A stretch of 31,149 nt of DNA from Pelagibacterales bacterium MED-G43 (lineage in GTDB: Bacteria; Pseudomonadota; Alphaproteobacteria; Pelagibacterales; Pelagibacteraceae), in contig NTJK01000002.1 in NCBI GenBank assembly GCA_002457475.1, positions 1 to 31,149 of the forward strand, in the 5' to 3' direction. Below, one piece after another: positions 17,702 through 27,368 of the stretch; the first letter of the stretch is position 1, and every line of letters starts with the position of its first letter. The position numbers and the translations under genes were made by a program. Below the pieces are notes generated by a model that saw nothing but the letters and a program-made list of their open reading frames with translations, made no database searches and was not told where the DNA came from.

Positions 17702-19651
17702 TTATCCGAAATTTACAGGATCAACATCAACCGTAAGTTTAATTTTATTTGAAATTTTCAAGGAATTTAGAAGTTTTGAAACCAGTTTTTGCTTCAAACT
17801 TTTCTCCTTAAATCTAATTAATAATCTAGATCTATATTTCTTTTTAATCTTTAATAAAGGAGAGTCCACAGGGCCCATAACTTCTAAATCATTAATTTTT
17901 TTTAGGTGTTTTTTAATTTCTCTTGCTCCATCCATGCTTAAATTTTGTGAGTCAGCCGAAACAATAATTGCGATTAGTCTACAAAAAGGTGGTAAAAAAT
18001 TTTTCTTTCTTGAAATGAGTTCTTTTTTTAAAATTTCATCAGGATTATTTTTTATTAATTCATTTAAAATAATATTCTCTGGTGATAATGTTTGATAAAT
18101 TATTAGTGACTCGGAGCTAAACCTACCAGCTCTTCCACTTAATTGATGGTACAATTGAATATTTTTTTCTGTAGTTCTTAAATCGTATCCTCTTCCAGAA
18201 AAATCTGCGTCAATCACAACTATACAATTTAATTTAGGGAAATTAAAACCTTTTGAGATCATTTGTGTCCCTATTAGAATATCTATTTCATTATTAGCAA
18301 TTCTTTTAAATAGAGAATTTGTATGATTTTTTTTTTTCATGTAATCACTTGAAAAGATCTCTACTTTGCTGTTGGGAAATAATTTACTTACTTCTTCATA
18401 AATTTTTTCAACTCCTGGACCAAACATGATAAAATCACAATTCTTTCCATCTTTACATTTATTGGATATTTTTTTTTCTGAAGAACAGTGGTGGCAAATA
18501 GCTTTATTTCCATTTTTATGATAAGTCAAATACATCGAACAATTTGCACATATATGTTTATAACCACAATTTTTACAAATTAAATAAGGAGCGTACCCTC
18601 TTCTATTTAAAAAAAATAAAATTTGTTCTTTTTTTTCAAGAAATTTTTTTACAATCTCAATACTTTCTTTTGATACATAGCTATCTTTAATTTTTCTTAA
18701 ATTCAAATTCACGATCTTTGTTTTTGGCAGAGGGTAATCATTGTATCTATTGTTGATTTTAAAATGTCTAAATTTTTTATTTTGAATATTGTTAAAAGTT
18801 TCTAGTGATGGAATAGAGCTTACTAAATGAATAGGAATTTTTTCAAATAATGCTCTAGCGATTGCCATGTCTCTTGCGTGATATATTACACCTTCATCTT
18901 GCTTATATGAGGTGTCATGCTCCTCATCAACTATTATTACTCCAAGATTTTTAAACGGTAAAAGCAAAGATGATCTTGCACCAACCACTAATTTTATCCT
19001 ATTGCTTATTATACCTTTCCAAATAATTCTTTTATTTTTTGGCGTAATTTTAGAGTGCCATATTGCTGGTTCAAATCCGAAAAAATCTGAAAATCGCGAT
19101 TTAAACTCATTAGTTAAAAATATTTCAGGTAGTAAAACCAAAGCTTGTTTTTTTTCTAAAATTATTTTCTTTATCCTCTCAAAATATACTAGCGTTTTAC
19201 CTGAACCAGTTGTGCCCTGTAGAACTGAAACATCAAATTTATTACTATTTAAATTTAAAAAATTTAAAGCATCAATTTGCTCTTTGTTTAAATTATATTT
19301 TGTACTTGTGGTTAATAATTGGTTGAAATCTTTATCATCTTTGACAAATAAATTTTTTTTATTTCCAATAGCCATTTTCAATACTAGACCTAATGGCATC
19401 ATATTGTACATTGCAAACCATTTGATAAAATCTATTAAACTTTTATCTATTGAAAATTTATCAATTTTTTTATTAATACTTTTAATTTTAATTTTTTTTA
19501 ATTTAGAACTTTCTCCAGGCCAAACAACGCCAATCTCTTTATTTTTTCCAAAAGGAACTTCAACAACATCTCCTAGATTTAATTTTTTTTTATTACTATT
19601 GTAGGTAAAAGAAAAATCAAATACCTTAGGTAGCAAAACTTGAGCTCTCAT
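17702..19651 (-). CDS. priA: Primosomal replication protein N' (PriA helicase)
   Basis: 649-residue 3'-5' superfamily 2 helicase that reloads the replisome at stalled forks. The N-terminal 3'-DNA-binding domain is followed by P-loop GTTGSGKT (146-153), DEEH (242-245), FFLNRRGYAP, and a zinc-binding insert with paired cysteines (CKNCGYKHICANC, then CHHC and later Cys pairs). Motifs GTQMISKGFNFP, DADFSGRG and QLSGRAGR close the helicase core. It is shorter than the 732-residue E. coli protein but all core motifs are present. Probably the last gene of the long minus-strand run, 28 bases after lpdA. Confidence 0.95.
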   Translation of the reverse strand: MRAQVLLPKVFDFSFTYNSNKKKLNLGDVVEVPFGKNKEIGVVWPGESSKLKKIKIKSINKKIDKFSIDKSLIDFIKWFAMYNMMPLGLVLKMAIGNKKNLFVKDDKDFNQLLTTSTKYNLNKEQIDALNFLNLNSNKFDVSVLQGTTGSGKTLVYFERIKKIILEKKQALVLLPEIFLTNEFKSRFSDFFGFEPAIWHSKITPKNKRIIWKGIISNRIKLVVGARSSLLLPFKNLGVIIVDEEHDTSYKQDEGVIYHARDMAIARALFEKIPIHLVSSIPSLETFNNIQNKKFRHFKINNRYNDYPLPKTKIVNLNLRKIKDSYVSKESIEIVKKFLEKKEQILFFLNRRGYAPYLICKNCGYKHICANCSMYLTYHKNGNKAICHHCSSEKKISNKCKDGKNCDFIMFGPGVEKIYEEVSKLFPNSKVEIFSSDYMKKKNHTNSLFKRIANNEIDILIGTQMISKGFNFPKLNCIVVIDADFSGRGYDLRTTEKNIQLYHQLSGRAGRFSSESLIIYQTLSPENIILNELIKNNPDEILKKELISRKKNFLPPFCRLIAIIVSADSQNLSMDGAREIKKHLKKINDLEVMGPVDSPLLKIKKKYRSRLLIRFKEKSLKQKLVSKLLNSLKISNKIKLTVDVDPVNFG

Positions 19652-19679
19652 TGTTTAATAGTAGTTTAATTTTTATTTT

Positions 19680-21086
19680 TTAAAAATGAATTGGTCTTTT
19701 ATCAACAGCTAAAGCTGCCTCTTTTATCGCTTCCGTATGCGTTGGGTGAGCATGGCAGGTTCTAGCAATATCTTCAGCGCTCGCACCAAATTCCATTGCT
19801 AACGCCATCTCTGCAATCATATCTCCACAATGAGGTCCGATAATGTGAACCCCCAAAACTTTATCTGTTTTACTGTCAGCTAGTATTTTAACAAAACCCT
19901 CAGTTTCATTGTTAACTTTTGCTCTTGAGTTAGCAAGAAAAGGAAATTTTCCTGTTTTATAAGATTTTTTTTCTTCTTTTAATTGCTCCTCTGTTTTACC
20001 GACAGTAGCTACTTCTGGAGATGTATAAACAACTCCAGGTATTACATCGTAATTTACGTGTCCTGCTTGTCCCGCAAGTATTTCAGCTACTGCTATACCT
20101 TCCTCTTCAGCTTTATGAGCTAGCATTGGTCCTTTAATTACATCTCCTATGGCGTAAATATTGCTTACCGAAGTTTGCAATTTCTTATTAACTTCTATTC
20201 TACCTTTGTTGTCTTTTTTAATTCCAACTTTTGAAAGATTTAATCCTTCAGTATAAGGTTTTCTTCCAACAGATACTAAAACCTTATCAACTTCTATAAT
20301 TTCTTTTTTTGAATTCTTAACGTTAGTGTAAGAAATTAATACAGACTTACCTTTATCTTCAACGGACTCAACCTTTGATCCCATTTTGAATTTAATTCCT
20401 TGCTTAGATAATATTTTTTGAAATTCATTTGAAATTTCTCTATCCATTCCAGGAGTGATAAAATCTAAGTACTCTATGACAGTTACATCAGACCCTAATC
20501 TTGACCAAACTGATCCCATTTCTAAACCAATGTAGCCCCCTCCAATTACAGCTAACTTAGTTGGTACTTTATCGAAAGATAATGCACCAGTTGAGGAAAC
20601 AACATTTTTTTCATTTATCTCAATACCAGGTAATGAAGATACGGTTGAGCCTGTAGCAATAACAATGTTTTTAGATTTGATGTTAGTTCTTTTGTTGTTA
20701 CTTTCATAAACAACAATATCATTTTTTGAAAAAAGAACACCTTTACCTTTGAAGTAGGTAACTTTATTTTTCTTGAATAAAAACTCTACTCCTTTCGTTA
20801 GTACCTGGATCGATTTATTTTTATTTGACATCATCTTCTCAATATTTAGTTTTATCCCATCGATTTCTATACCTTGTTGATTGAAATCTTTTTTTGCTTT
20901 GTGATAATTTTCTGACAAATTAAGTAAGCTTTTAGATGGTATACAACCAACATTAAGGCATGTGCCTCCAAGAGCACCTCTAGATTCTACACATGCTGTT
21001 TTTAGACCAAGTTGTGACGCTCTGATTGCGCAAACATATCCACCAGGCCCTCCTCCAATGACAACTAAATCAAAATTATTTTCCAT
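19680..21086 (-). CDS. lpdA: Dihydrolipoamide dehydrogenase (E3)
   Basis: 468-residue FAD/NAD disulfide oxidoreductase that reoxidises dihydrolipoamide in the 2-oxoglutarate (and possibly pyruvate or glycine) complexes. FAD motif VIGGGPGGYV, redox disulfide Cys43/Cys48 in GGTCLNVGC, NAD motif VIGGGYIGLEMG, YAIGDVI, and the active-site HAHPTHTE near the C-terminus. A TTG codon six bases further upstream is in frame, but ATG at 21086 is preferred because it lies just after the sucB stop and gives the usual short N-terminus. Position directly after sucB points to the 2-oxoglutarate complex as its main client. Confidence 0.96.
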   Translation of the reverse strand: MENNFDLVVIGGGPGGYVCAIRASQLGLKTACVESRGALGGTCLNVGCIPSKSLLNLSENYHKAKKDFNQQGIEIDGIKLNIEKMMSNKNKSIQVLTKGVEFLFKKNKVTYFKGKGVLFSKNDIVVYESNNKRTNIKSKNIVIATGSTVSSLPGIEINEKNVVSSTGALSFDKVPTKLAVIGGGYIGLEMGSVWSRLGSDVTVIEYLDFITPGMDREISNEFQKILSKQGIKFKMGSKVESVEDKGKSVLISYTNVKNSKKEIIEVDKVLVSVGRKPYTEGLNLSKVGIKKDNKGRIEVNKKLQTSVSNIYAIGDVIKGPMLAHKAEEEGIAVAEILAGQAGHVNYDVIPGVVYTSPEVATVGKTEEQLKEEKKSYKTGKFPFLANSRAKVNNETEGFVKILADSKTDKVLGVHIIGPHCGDMIAEMALAMEFGASAEDIARTCHAHPTHTEAIKEAALAVDKRPIHF

Positions 21087-21088
21087 TA

Positions 21089-22396
21089 TCAAATATTTAA
21101 AAAAAGTCTTTTTGGTTGCTCTAAAGATTCTTTAACTATTTTTAAAAAAGACACTGCTTCTTTACCGTCAATTATTCTATGGTCATAAGATAAAGCTAAG
21201 TACATTACAGGTCTAACCTCCACATTGCCATTTACTACAACAGGCCTTTCAATAATATTGTGCATTCCTAAGACAGCAGATTGCGGCGGATTTAATATTG
21301 GAGTTGAAAGCATTGATCCATAAATTCCGCCATTTGTAATTGTAAAAGTTCCACCTTGTAAATCCTCAATGGTAATTTTACCGTCTCTAGCCTTTTGACC
21401 CAGCTCACCAATATTTTTTTCTATATCAGCAAATGACATTTCATCTGTTTTTCTAAGAACTGGAACTACTAATCCTCTGTCTGTTCCAACTGCGATACTT
21501 ATGTTGTAATAATTTTTATAAATAATTTCTTCACTTTGAATTTCCGCATTTATTGCTGGATAGTTTTTTAAACCAATTACACATGCTTTTACAAAAAAAG
21601 ACATAAACCCTAACTTAACTTTATATTTATTCTGGAAATCTTCTTTGTATTGACTTCTCATTGACATTACCTCGCTCATATCAACTTCGTTAAAGGTTGT
21701 TAGCATAGCTGCGTTTTCTTGTGCTTCTTTCAATCTTTTTGCAATTGTTAACCTTAATCTTGTCATTTTGACTCTCTCTTCGGGACCATATTTAATTTTT
21801 CTTTCAGAAGGAGCTGGTTTTACTCCCATTAAGCTCATAACATCTTCTTTTAAAATTAATCCATTTTTTCCAGAGCCCTCTATGTTACTTAAGTCAACTT
21901 TTGACTCGTTTGCCATTTTTCTGGCGGCCGGGGATATCTGTTTTTCTTTTTTTTGAATAGGTTTTTCTTCATGAATATTCTCTAAAATTAATGGCTCCTC
22001 ATCCTCTAATTTTAGTTCGGGTTCTTTAATTTTTTTTGTTTTTGTATTTTTTGGTTTTAATTTTTTTTCTTCAACAAAGATTTTAGGATTAACTTCATCA
22101 TTTACTTTTTTTGGAGGATTATAATTGTTTGCTTCTTTAGTAGTTTCTTCATTTGAAGCTGATTTATCTACTGTGCCTAATAATGATCCTACATTTACAG
22201 TCTCGCCCTCTCCTACAGCTATACTGCCTAGTACTCCATTTATAGGGGACGGGACTTCTACATTAACTTTATCTGTTTCCAATTCTACAATTGGTTCATC
22301 TGCTGAAACCTTTTCTCCTTGTAATTTTAACCATTTAGATACTGTGGCTTCTGAAACTGACTCACCTAATGCTGGTACTGTAATTTTTTCTGACAT
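21089..22396 (-). CDS. sucB: Dihydrolipoamide succinyltransferase (E2 of 2-oxoglutarate dehydrogenase)
   Basis: 435-residue E2 core protein that transfers the succinyl group to CoA. A single lipoyl domain (1 to about 75) has [12 protein letters not shown] with lipoyl-lysine 43; a charged Lys/Glu/Pro-rich linker (about 80-145) follows; a peripheral-subunit-binding domain begins at ISPAARKMA (about 150-190); the catalytic domain (about 205-435) starts [15 protein letters not shown] and ends with HRIIDG (His406, Asp410). These features favour SucB over pyruvate E2, as do the sucA and lpdA neighbours. It starts directly after the sucA stop. Confidence 0.96.
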   Translation of the reverse strand: MSEKITVPALGESVSEATVSKWLKLQGEKVSADEPIVELETDKVNVEVPSPINGVLGSIAVGEGETVNVGSLLGTVDKSASNEETTKEANNYNPPKKVNDEVNPKIFVEEKKLKPKNTKTKKIKEPELKLEDEEPLILENIHEEKPIQKKEKQISPAARKMANESKVDLSNIEGSGKNGLILKEDVMSLMGVKPAPSERKIKYGPEERVKMTRLRLTIAKRLKEAQENAAMLTTFNEVDMSEVMSMRSQYKEDFQNKYKVKLGFMSFFVKACVIGLKNYPAINAEIQSEEIIYKNYYNISIAVGTDRGLVVPVLRKTDEMSFADIEKNIGELGQKARDGKITIEDLQGGTFTITNGGIYGSMLSTPILNPPQSAVLGMHNIIERPVVVNGNVEVRPVMYLALSYDHRIIDGKEAVSFLKIVKESLEQPKRLFLNI

Positions 22397-25291
22397 TTAA
22401 TCTTTAAGTATCTTTTCTAATATTTCTTTTTGTTGTGCAACATGTTTGTTGAAATTTCCGGTCGCAGTTGAAGAAGAAGCGTTTCTGCCTACATATTTAA
22501 CAGATTTATCACCAAAATTTACCATTTCTAAAGTTCTATCAATGTAATTTCTAACAGTATTCCAGGCTCCCATATTTTTAGGTTCTTCCTGACACCATAT
22601 AAATTTTGCTTTCGTATATCTTTTTAAAATATTCGCTAAAGTTTTAACTGGAAACGGGTAAAGCTGCTCTATTCTAACGAAAGTTACTTTATTATTTTTA
22701 TATTTTTCCCTAGCTTCAATTAAATCATAATAAATCTTACCTGAACACATAACTACTTTTGTGATCTTATCATCTCTTTTTTTTAGTTCTAAGAGGTTAT
22801 TAATTTTAGAGTATGCATCGTCCTCTAAAACTCTATGGAAAGTACTTTTTTTTGAAAATTCTGAAATACTTGACACACATTTCTTATGTCTTAACAAAGA
22901 TTTAGGTGTCATTACAACGAGTGGCTTTCTAAATTCTCTGTGCATTTGACGCCTTAGGACATGAAAATAATTTGAAGGAGTTGTACAATTAACTACTTGA
23001 ATATTTTCTCCTGCACAAAGTTGAAGAAATCTCTCTAATCTAGCAGATGAATGTTCTGGCCCTTGACCTTCGTATCCATGAGGTAATAACATTACTAAAC
23101 CACTAGCTCTACCCCATTTTGACTCTCCAGAAGAGATAAATTGATCAATAATAATTTGAGCTCCATTTGCAAAATCACCAAATTGAGCTTCCCATAAAAC
23201 TAATGTTTCAGGCTCGGAAATCGAGTAACCAAATTCAAATCCTAGAACAGCTAATTCAGACAATAAGCTATCAATAATTTCAAAGTTTTTCTGATTGCTG
23301 GAAATATTATTTAAAGGAATATATCTTTGATGACTCTCTTGATTTCTTAACACTGCATGTCTTTGACTAAAAGTTCCTCTACCAGAGTCTTGGCCAGATA
23401 ATCTTACTGAAAAACCTTCAGTTAGGAGAGTTCCAAAAGCTAGACTTTCAGCAGTTGACCAATCAATAGTCTTTCCCTCATTTATTGCTTTCATTCTCAA
23501 ATCAAGTATTTTTTTTAAGGTTTTGTGAATATTAAAATCTACTGGCACTTTTGAGATCTTTTTACCGATTTCAACTAATTTATTTTTATCAACTCCGCTA
23601 ACTCCTCTTTTGTCTTTGCCGAGACCAGGCTTAAATCTAGACCAGGCCCCATCGAACCATTTAAGCTCTGACTTATAGTTTTTTGAGGACTGGAACTCAT
23701 TTTCTAAAAAAGCTTTAAATTTTACTTTTTCATTTTGTAACTCCGTTTCAGACGTCAAGTTTTCTTGACTGAGTTTTTTTCCATAAATTGATAGAGTTGT
23801 TGGATGTGATTTGATTTTTTTATACATGATTGGTTGAGTAAATGACGGTTCGTCTCCCTCGTTATGACCGAACCTTCTGTAACAAACAATGTCTATCACT
23901 ACATCTCTATTAAATTTTTGTCTGTATTCAGTAGCAATTTTTGCGCAATGAACTACTGCTTCTGGGTCATCTCCGTTAACATGAAAAATTGGAGCTTGAG
24001 CAATTTTTGCAACATCAGAGGGGTATGGTGAAGATCTTGCAAATCTTGGTGCAGTTGTAAAACCTATTTGATTGTTAACAATGATATGAATAGTTCCACC
24101 AATATTATGGCCTGGTAGACCAGACATAGCAAAACATTCAGCAACAATACCTTGGCCTGCAAATGCAGCATCTCCATGCATTAAGACTGGAATTACTTTT
24201 TTTCTGCTTTTATCTTTATGAAAAAATTGTTTTGCACGTACTTGTCCTAAAACTACTGGATTAACTGCCTCTAAATGAGACGGATTATCAGTAAGACTTA
24301 TATGAACAGAGTTACCATCAAATTCTCTATTAGATGAAGCGCCTAAATGATACTTTACGTCTCCCTCAAAATCTTTTCCAGAACTTAATGACTTTCCAAA
24401 AAATTCACTAAAAATTGCTTTAAATGGTTTACCCATTACATTTGCTAAAACATTTAATCTTCCTCGATGTGGCATGCCTATTTTTATTTCTTTGGCACCT
24501 AAGTTACCACCTCTCTTAATTATTTGTTCTAAGGCAGGTATTAAAGACTCTCCTCCATCTAATCCAAATCTTTTTGTTCCAACAAATTTTACATGTAAGT
24601 ACTTTTCAAAACCCTCTGCTTGAATAATTTTATTTAATATTGCTTTTTTTCCATTCTCTGTAAATTTGATATCTTTTTCTGGGCCTTCAATTCTATCTCT
24701 AATCCAAGATTTTTCATCTGGATCTCCCATGTGCATAAATTCATAACCAATATTTGAGCAATAAGTTTTTTTTAAAATTTGTAAAATTTGATTCAAGTCT
24801 GCGTACTGAAGACCCAGGACACCATCTAAAAATATTTTTCTATTATAATCACTTTTTTTAAATCCATAACTTTCTGGTTTTAATTCTGGGTGTTCTTCTT
24901 TTTTTTGAATCGATAGTGGATCAAGATTGGCAATTAAATGACCTCTAATTCTAAATGCTCTAATCAACATTATAGCTCGTACAGAATCTTTTGATGCTTG
25001 TTTAACTGACTGTAAGTTTAATTTTGACGATGTTTCATCTTTATGTTTTTCATTTAAAGAAATATCTGATGGTCTTTTAATTTTTTTTTCTGGAGACCAG
25101 CTGGGACCATTTAAATCTTCATAAACCAAATTTTGATCATCACTTAGTCCCTCAAAAAATTTTCTCCAACTTTCTGGCAAGGAGCTGGGATCAGAAATAT
25201 AATCTGCATAAAATTCTTTAATAAACTCAGAGTTGTTACCTGCCAGGAAGGATGTTTTTTTATATACTGTGTTGTTGTTAGAAGATGACAT
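22397..25291 (-). CDS. sucA: 2-oxoglutarate dehydrogenase E1 component
   Basis: 964-residue thiamine-diphosphate enzyme decarboxylating 2-oxoglutarate and passing succinyl to lipoyl-E2. The N-terminal segment with FIKEFYADYISDPSSLP is the E2-interacting region; IGMPHRGRLNVLANV, the HLGASSNRE and GDAAFAGQG blocks, NNQIGFTT (ThDP/Mg site), RRFGHNEGDEP and LPHGYEGQGPEHSSAR are all conserved family blocks. The transketolase-like C-terminal half is complete. The 33-base gap before it (towards sucD) is AT-only-like with no recognisable signal, and no ribosome binding site is evident. Confidence 0.97.
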   Translation of the reverse strand: MSSSNNNTVYKKTSFLAGNNSEFIKEFYADYISDPSSLPESWRKFFEGLSDDQNLVYEDLNGPSWSPEKKIKRPSDISLNEKHKDETSSKLNLQSVKQASKDSVRAIMLIRAFRIRGHLIANLDPLSIQKKEEHPELKPESYGFKKSDYNRKIFLDGVLGLQYADLNQILQILKKTYCSNIGYEFMHMGDPDEKSWIRDRIEGPEKDIKFTENGKKAILNKIIQAEGFEKYLHVKFVGTKRFGLDGGESLIPALEQIIKRGGNLGAKEIKIGMPHRGRLNVLANVMGKPFKAIFSEFFGKSLSSGKDFEGDVKYHLGASSNREFDGNSVHISLTDNPSHLEAVNPVVLGQVRAKQFFHKDKSRKKVIPVLMHGDAAFAGQGIVAECFAMSGLPGHNIGGTIHIIVNNQIGFTTAPRFARSSPYPSDVAKIAQAPIFHVNGDDPEAVVHCAKIATEYRQKFNRDVVIDIVCYRRFGHNEGDEPSFTQPIMYKKIKSHPTTLSIYGKKLSQENLTSETELQNEKVKFKAFLENEFQSSKNYKSELKWFDGAWSRFKPGLGKDKRGVSGVDKNKLVEIGKKISKVPVDFNIHKTLKKILDLRMKAINEGKTIDWSTAESLAFGTLLTEGFSVRLSGQDSGRGTFSQRHAVLRNQESHQRYIPLNNISSNQKNFEIIDSLLSELAVLGFEFGYSISEPETLVLWEAQFGDFANGAQIIIDQFISSGESKWGRASGLVMLLPHGYEGQGPEHSSARLERFLQLCAGENIQVVNCTTPSNYFHVLRRQMHREFRKPLVVMTPKSLLRHKKCVSSISEFSKKSTFHRVLEDDAYSKINNLLELKKRDDKITKVVMCSGKIYYDLIEAREKYKNNKVTFVRIEQLYPFPVKTLANILKRYTKAKFIWCQEEPKNMGAWNTVRNYIDRTLEMVNFGDKSVKYVGRNASSSTATGNFNKHVAQQKEILEKILKD

Positions 25292-25324
25292 TTACAAAAT
25301 TATTTTAACATAAATAAATAAAAA

Positions 25325-26200
25325 TCAACCATTAAGTTTTTTGTAGAGTGTTTTGCCAATATCAGCTGGTGATTTTGAAATGGTGATATTGGCTGATTTC
25401 ATGATCTCAATTTTGTTTTCCGCTCCTCCTTTTCCTCCCGAAATAATAGCTCCAGCATGTCCCATTCTTCTTCCTGGTGGTGCAGTTAAACCAGCGATAA
25501 AACCAACCATTGGTTTTTTAATCTTCTCTTTTTTTAAAAATTCCGCAGCTTCTTCCTCTGCTGATCCCCCTATTTCTCCAATCATGACTATAGACTTTGT
25601 TTCATCATCTTTTAAAAAAAGTTCTAAACAATCGATAAAATTAGTCCCATTAATAGGATCACCTCCAATGCCAATACATGTTGATTGCCCTATGCCATTA
25701 GCAGTTGTTTGAGCTACTGCTTCGTAAGTTAATGTTCCTGATCTTGATACAATACCAACCGTTCCTTTTTTATGAATATTGCCTGGCATAATGCCGATTT
25801 TACATTCTTCCGGAGTAATAATTCCAGGACAATTAGGTCCTATTAATCTTGAAGAGCTTTTGCTCAAAACTTTTTTAACCTTTAGCATATCTAAAATTGG
25901 TATGCCTTCCGTTATACAAACAATTAATTCTATTTTAGACTCTATTGCCTCAATAATTGCGTCACCAGCAAATTTTGGTGGAACATAAATCATAGTAGCA
26001 TTAGCTTGAGTTTTTTCTTTTGCTTCTTGCACTGAATTGAAAACTGGTAAACCCAAATGTTTTTGGCCTCCTTTTTTGGGAGTGACCCCACCGACTAGGT
26101 TTGTACCATAATTAATTGCTTGTTCTGAATGGAAAGTTCCGTGTGTTCCAGTAAAACCTTGACAAATTACTTTTGTTTTTTTATTGACTAAAACTGACAT
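25325..26200 (-). CDS. sucD: Succinyl-CoA ligase alpha subunit
   Basis: 291-residue CoA-binding subunit of succinyl-CoA synthetase, making ATP or GTP at substrate level while releasing succinate. [46 protein letters not shown] and the phosphohistidine loop around His248 (RRMGHAGAI, followed by GGKGGAENK) are present. Length is normal. Its ATG shares one base with the sucC stop, so the two subunits are coupled. Confidence 0.97.
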   Translation of the reverse strand: MSVLVNKKTKVICQGFTGTHGTFHSEQAINYGTNLVGGVTPKKGGQKHLGLPVFNSVQEAKEKTQANATMIYVPPKFAGDAIIEAIESKIELIVCITEGIPILDMLKVKKVLSKSSSRLIGPNCPGIITPEECKIGIMPGNIHKKGTVGIVSRSGTLTYEAVAQTTANGIGQSTCIGIGGDPINGTNFIDCLELFLKDDETKSIVMIGEIGGSAEEEAAEFLKKEKIKKPMVGFIAGLTAPPGRRMGHAGAIISGGKGGAENKIEIMKSANITISKSPADIGKTLYKKLNG

Positions 26201-27363
26201 TATTTTATTACCTCTACAATTTTTTTTGCAGCATCATTCAAGTCTGATGCCGATAGCAATTTCAAATTAGACTCATCTAATATTTTTTTTCCCTCTTTAA
26301 AATTTGTGCCTGCCAATCTAACAACTAAAGGAACTGACAAATTAATTTCTTTTGCAGCATCTACAACTCCTTGTGCGAGAACATCACATCTCATTATTCC
26401 TCCAAATATATTAATTAAAATACCTTTTACATTTTTATCTGATAAAATTAATTTAAAGGCTGCAGACACTTTTTCTTTTGATGCACCACCTCCAACATCT
26501 AAAAAATTAGCTGGTTCTTTTCCGTAAAGTTTAATTATATCCATAGTGGCCATTGCTAAACCAGCACCATTAACCATGCAACCAATAGAGCCATTAAGTT
26601 TAATATATGCAAGATCATGCTTGCTAGCCTCAATTTCAGCTGGGTCTTCTTCGTTTAAATCTCTTAATTCTAATATATCTGGCCTTCGAAAGATTGCATT
26701 ATCATCAAAGTTCATTTTAGCATCAAGGCAAATCAATTCATCAGATTTAGTAATAATTAATGGGTTTATCTCAATTAAACTTGCATCTTTCTTTATTATT
26801 ATCTCGTAAAGTGATTGTATAAGTTTTGAAGCAATACTTTTTTGTTTATCACTAAATTTAAAAACTGAAAGTATTTTATTTATTTCATCTTTACTTGGCC
26901 CATCATCTTTTAGATCTAATTTATTTGTAATGATTTTATTTGGTGTTTCTGATGCAACTTTTTCAATATCCATGCCGCCCTCTGTGCTACTAATAAAAGC
27001 TATTTTTGAAGTTTCTCTGTCTATAAGACAAGATAAATAAAATTCTTTGGAAATATCAGAAGCTTCTTCGATGTATAATCTTTTTACTTCCTTGCCTTCG
27101 GGGCCAGTTTGATGAGTCACAAGAATTCTCCCCATCATTTTTTTTGCCTCAATTTGAAGCTGTTCTAAATCTTCAATTAATTTTACACCACCTGCTTTTC
27201 CTCTACCACCTGCGTGGATTTGCGCTTTCAAGACAAATTTTTTTGATTTCAAGGTTTTGATTTTTTCTTGAATGTCTTTTAAAGATGTAATGACCACTCC
27301 ATTCGAAACCGGGGCGCCAAACTCTTTTAAGATTTTTTTTGCTTGATGCTCGTGAATATTCAT
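26200..27363 (-). CDS. sucC: Succinyl-CoA ligase beta subunit
   Basis: 387-residue nucleotide-binding subunit. [16 protein letters not shown] is the standard start of the ATP-grasp domain; [26 protein letters not shown] and the C-terminal CoA-ligase-like domain with [12 protein letters not shown] and [13 protein letters not shown] follow. ADP/GDP specificity is not decided. It begins five bases after the membrane-protein gene that separates it from mdh, so it depends on a transcript crossing the two inserted genes or on a promoter inside them. Confidence 0.97.
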   Translation of the reverse strand: MNIHEHQAKKILKEFGAPVSNGVVITSLKDIQEKIKTLKSKKFVLKAQIHAGGRGKAGGVKLIEDLEQLQIEAKKMMGRILVTHQTGPEGKEVKRLYIEEASDISKEFYLSCLIDRETSKIAFISSTEGGMDIEKVASETPNKIITNKLDLKDDGPSKDEINKILSVFKFSDKQKSIASKLIQSLYEIIIKKDASLIEINPLIITKSDELICLDAKMNFDDNAIFRRPDILELRDLNEEDPAEIEASKHDLAYIKLNGSIGCMVNGAGLAMATMDIIKLYGKEPANFLDVGGGASKEKVSAAFKLILSDKNVKGILINIFGGIMRCDVLAQGVVDAAKEINLSVPLVVRLAGTNFKEGKKILDESNLKLLSASDLNDAAKKIVEVIK

Positions 27364-27368
27364 TGTGT

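Noticed and set aside
18912..19604. 230-codon open frame on the plus strand opposite priA
   Set aside because: It lies wholly antisense to the conserved helicase domain of priA, reads as a Phe/Leu/Ile/Ser-rich sequence without recognisable motifs, and is explained by AT-rich complementary coding.
21087..21092. Upstream TTG start for lpdA
   Set aside because: Adds only two residues and overlaps the sucB stop; the ATG at 21086 gives the standard N-terminus.
25292..25324. TTTA-rich repeats between sucD and sucA as a regulatory repeat
   Set aside because: A few tandem ATAA units in 33 bases look like simple low-complexity spacer; no promoter or stem of note.
25353..25712. 119-codon open frame on the plus strand opposite sucD
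   Set aside because: Antisense to the strongly conserved C-terminal half of sucD; no ribosome binding site or family resemblance.
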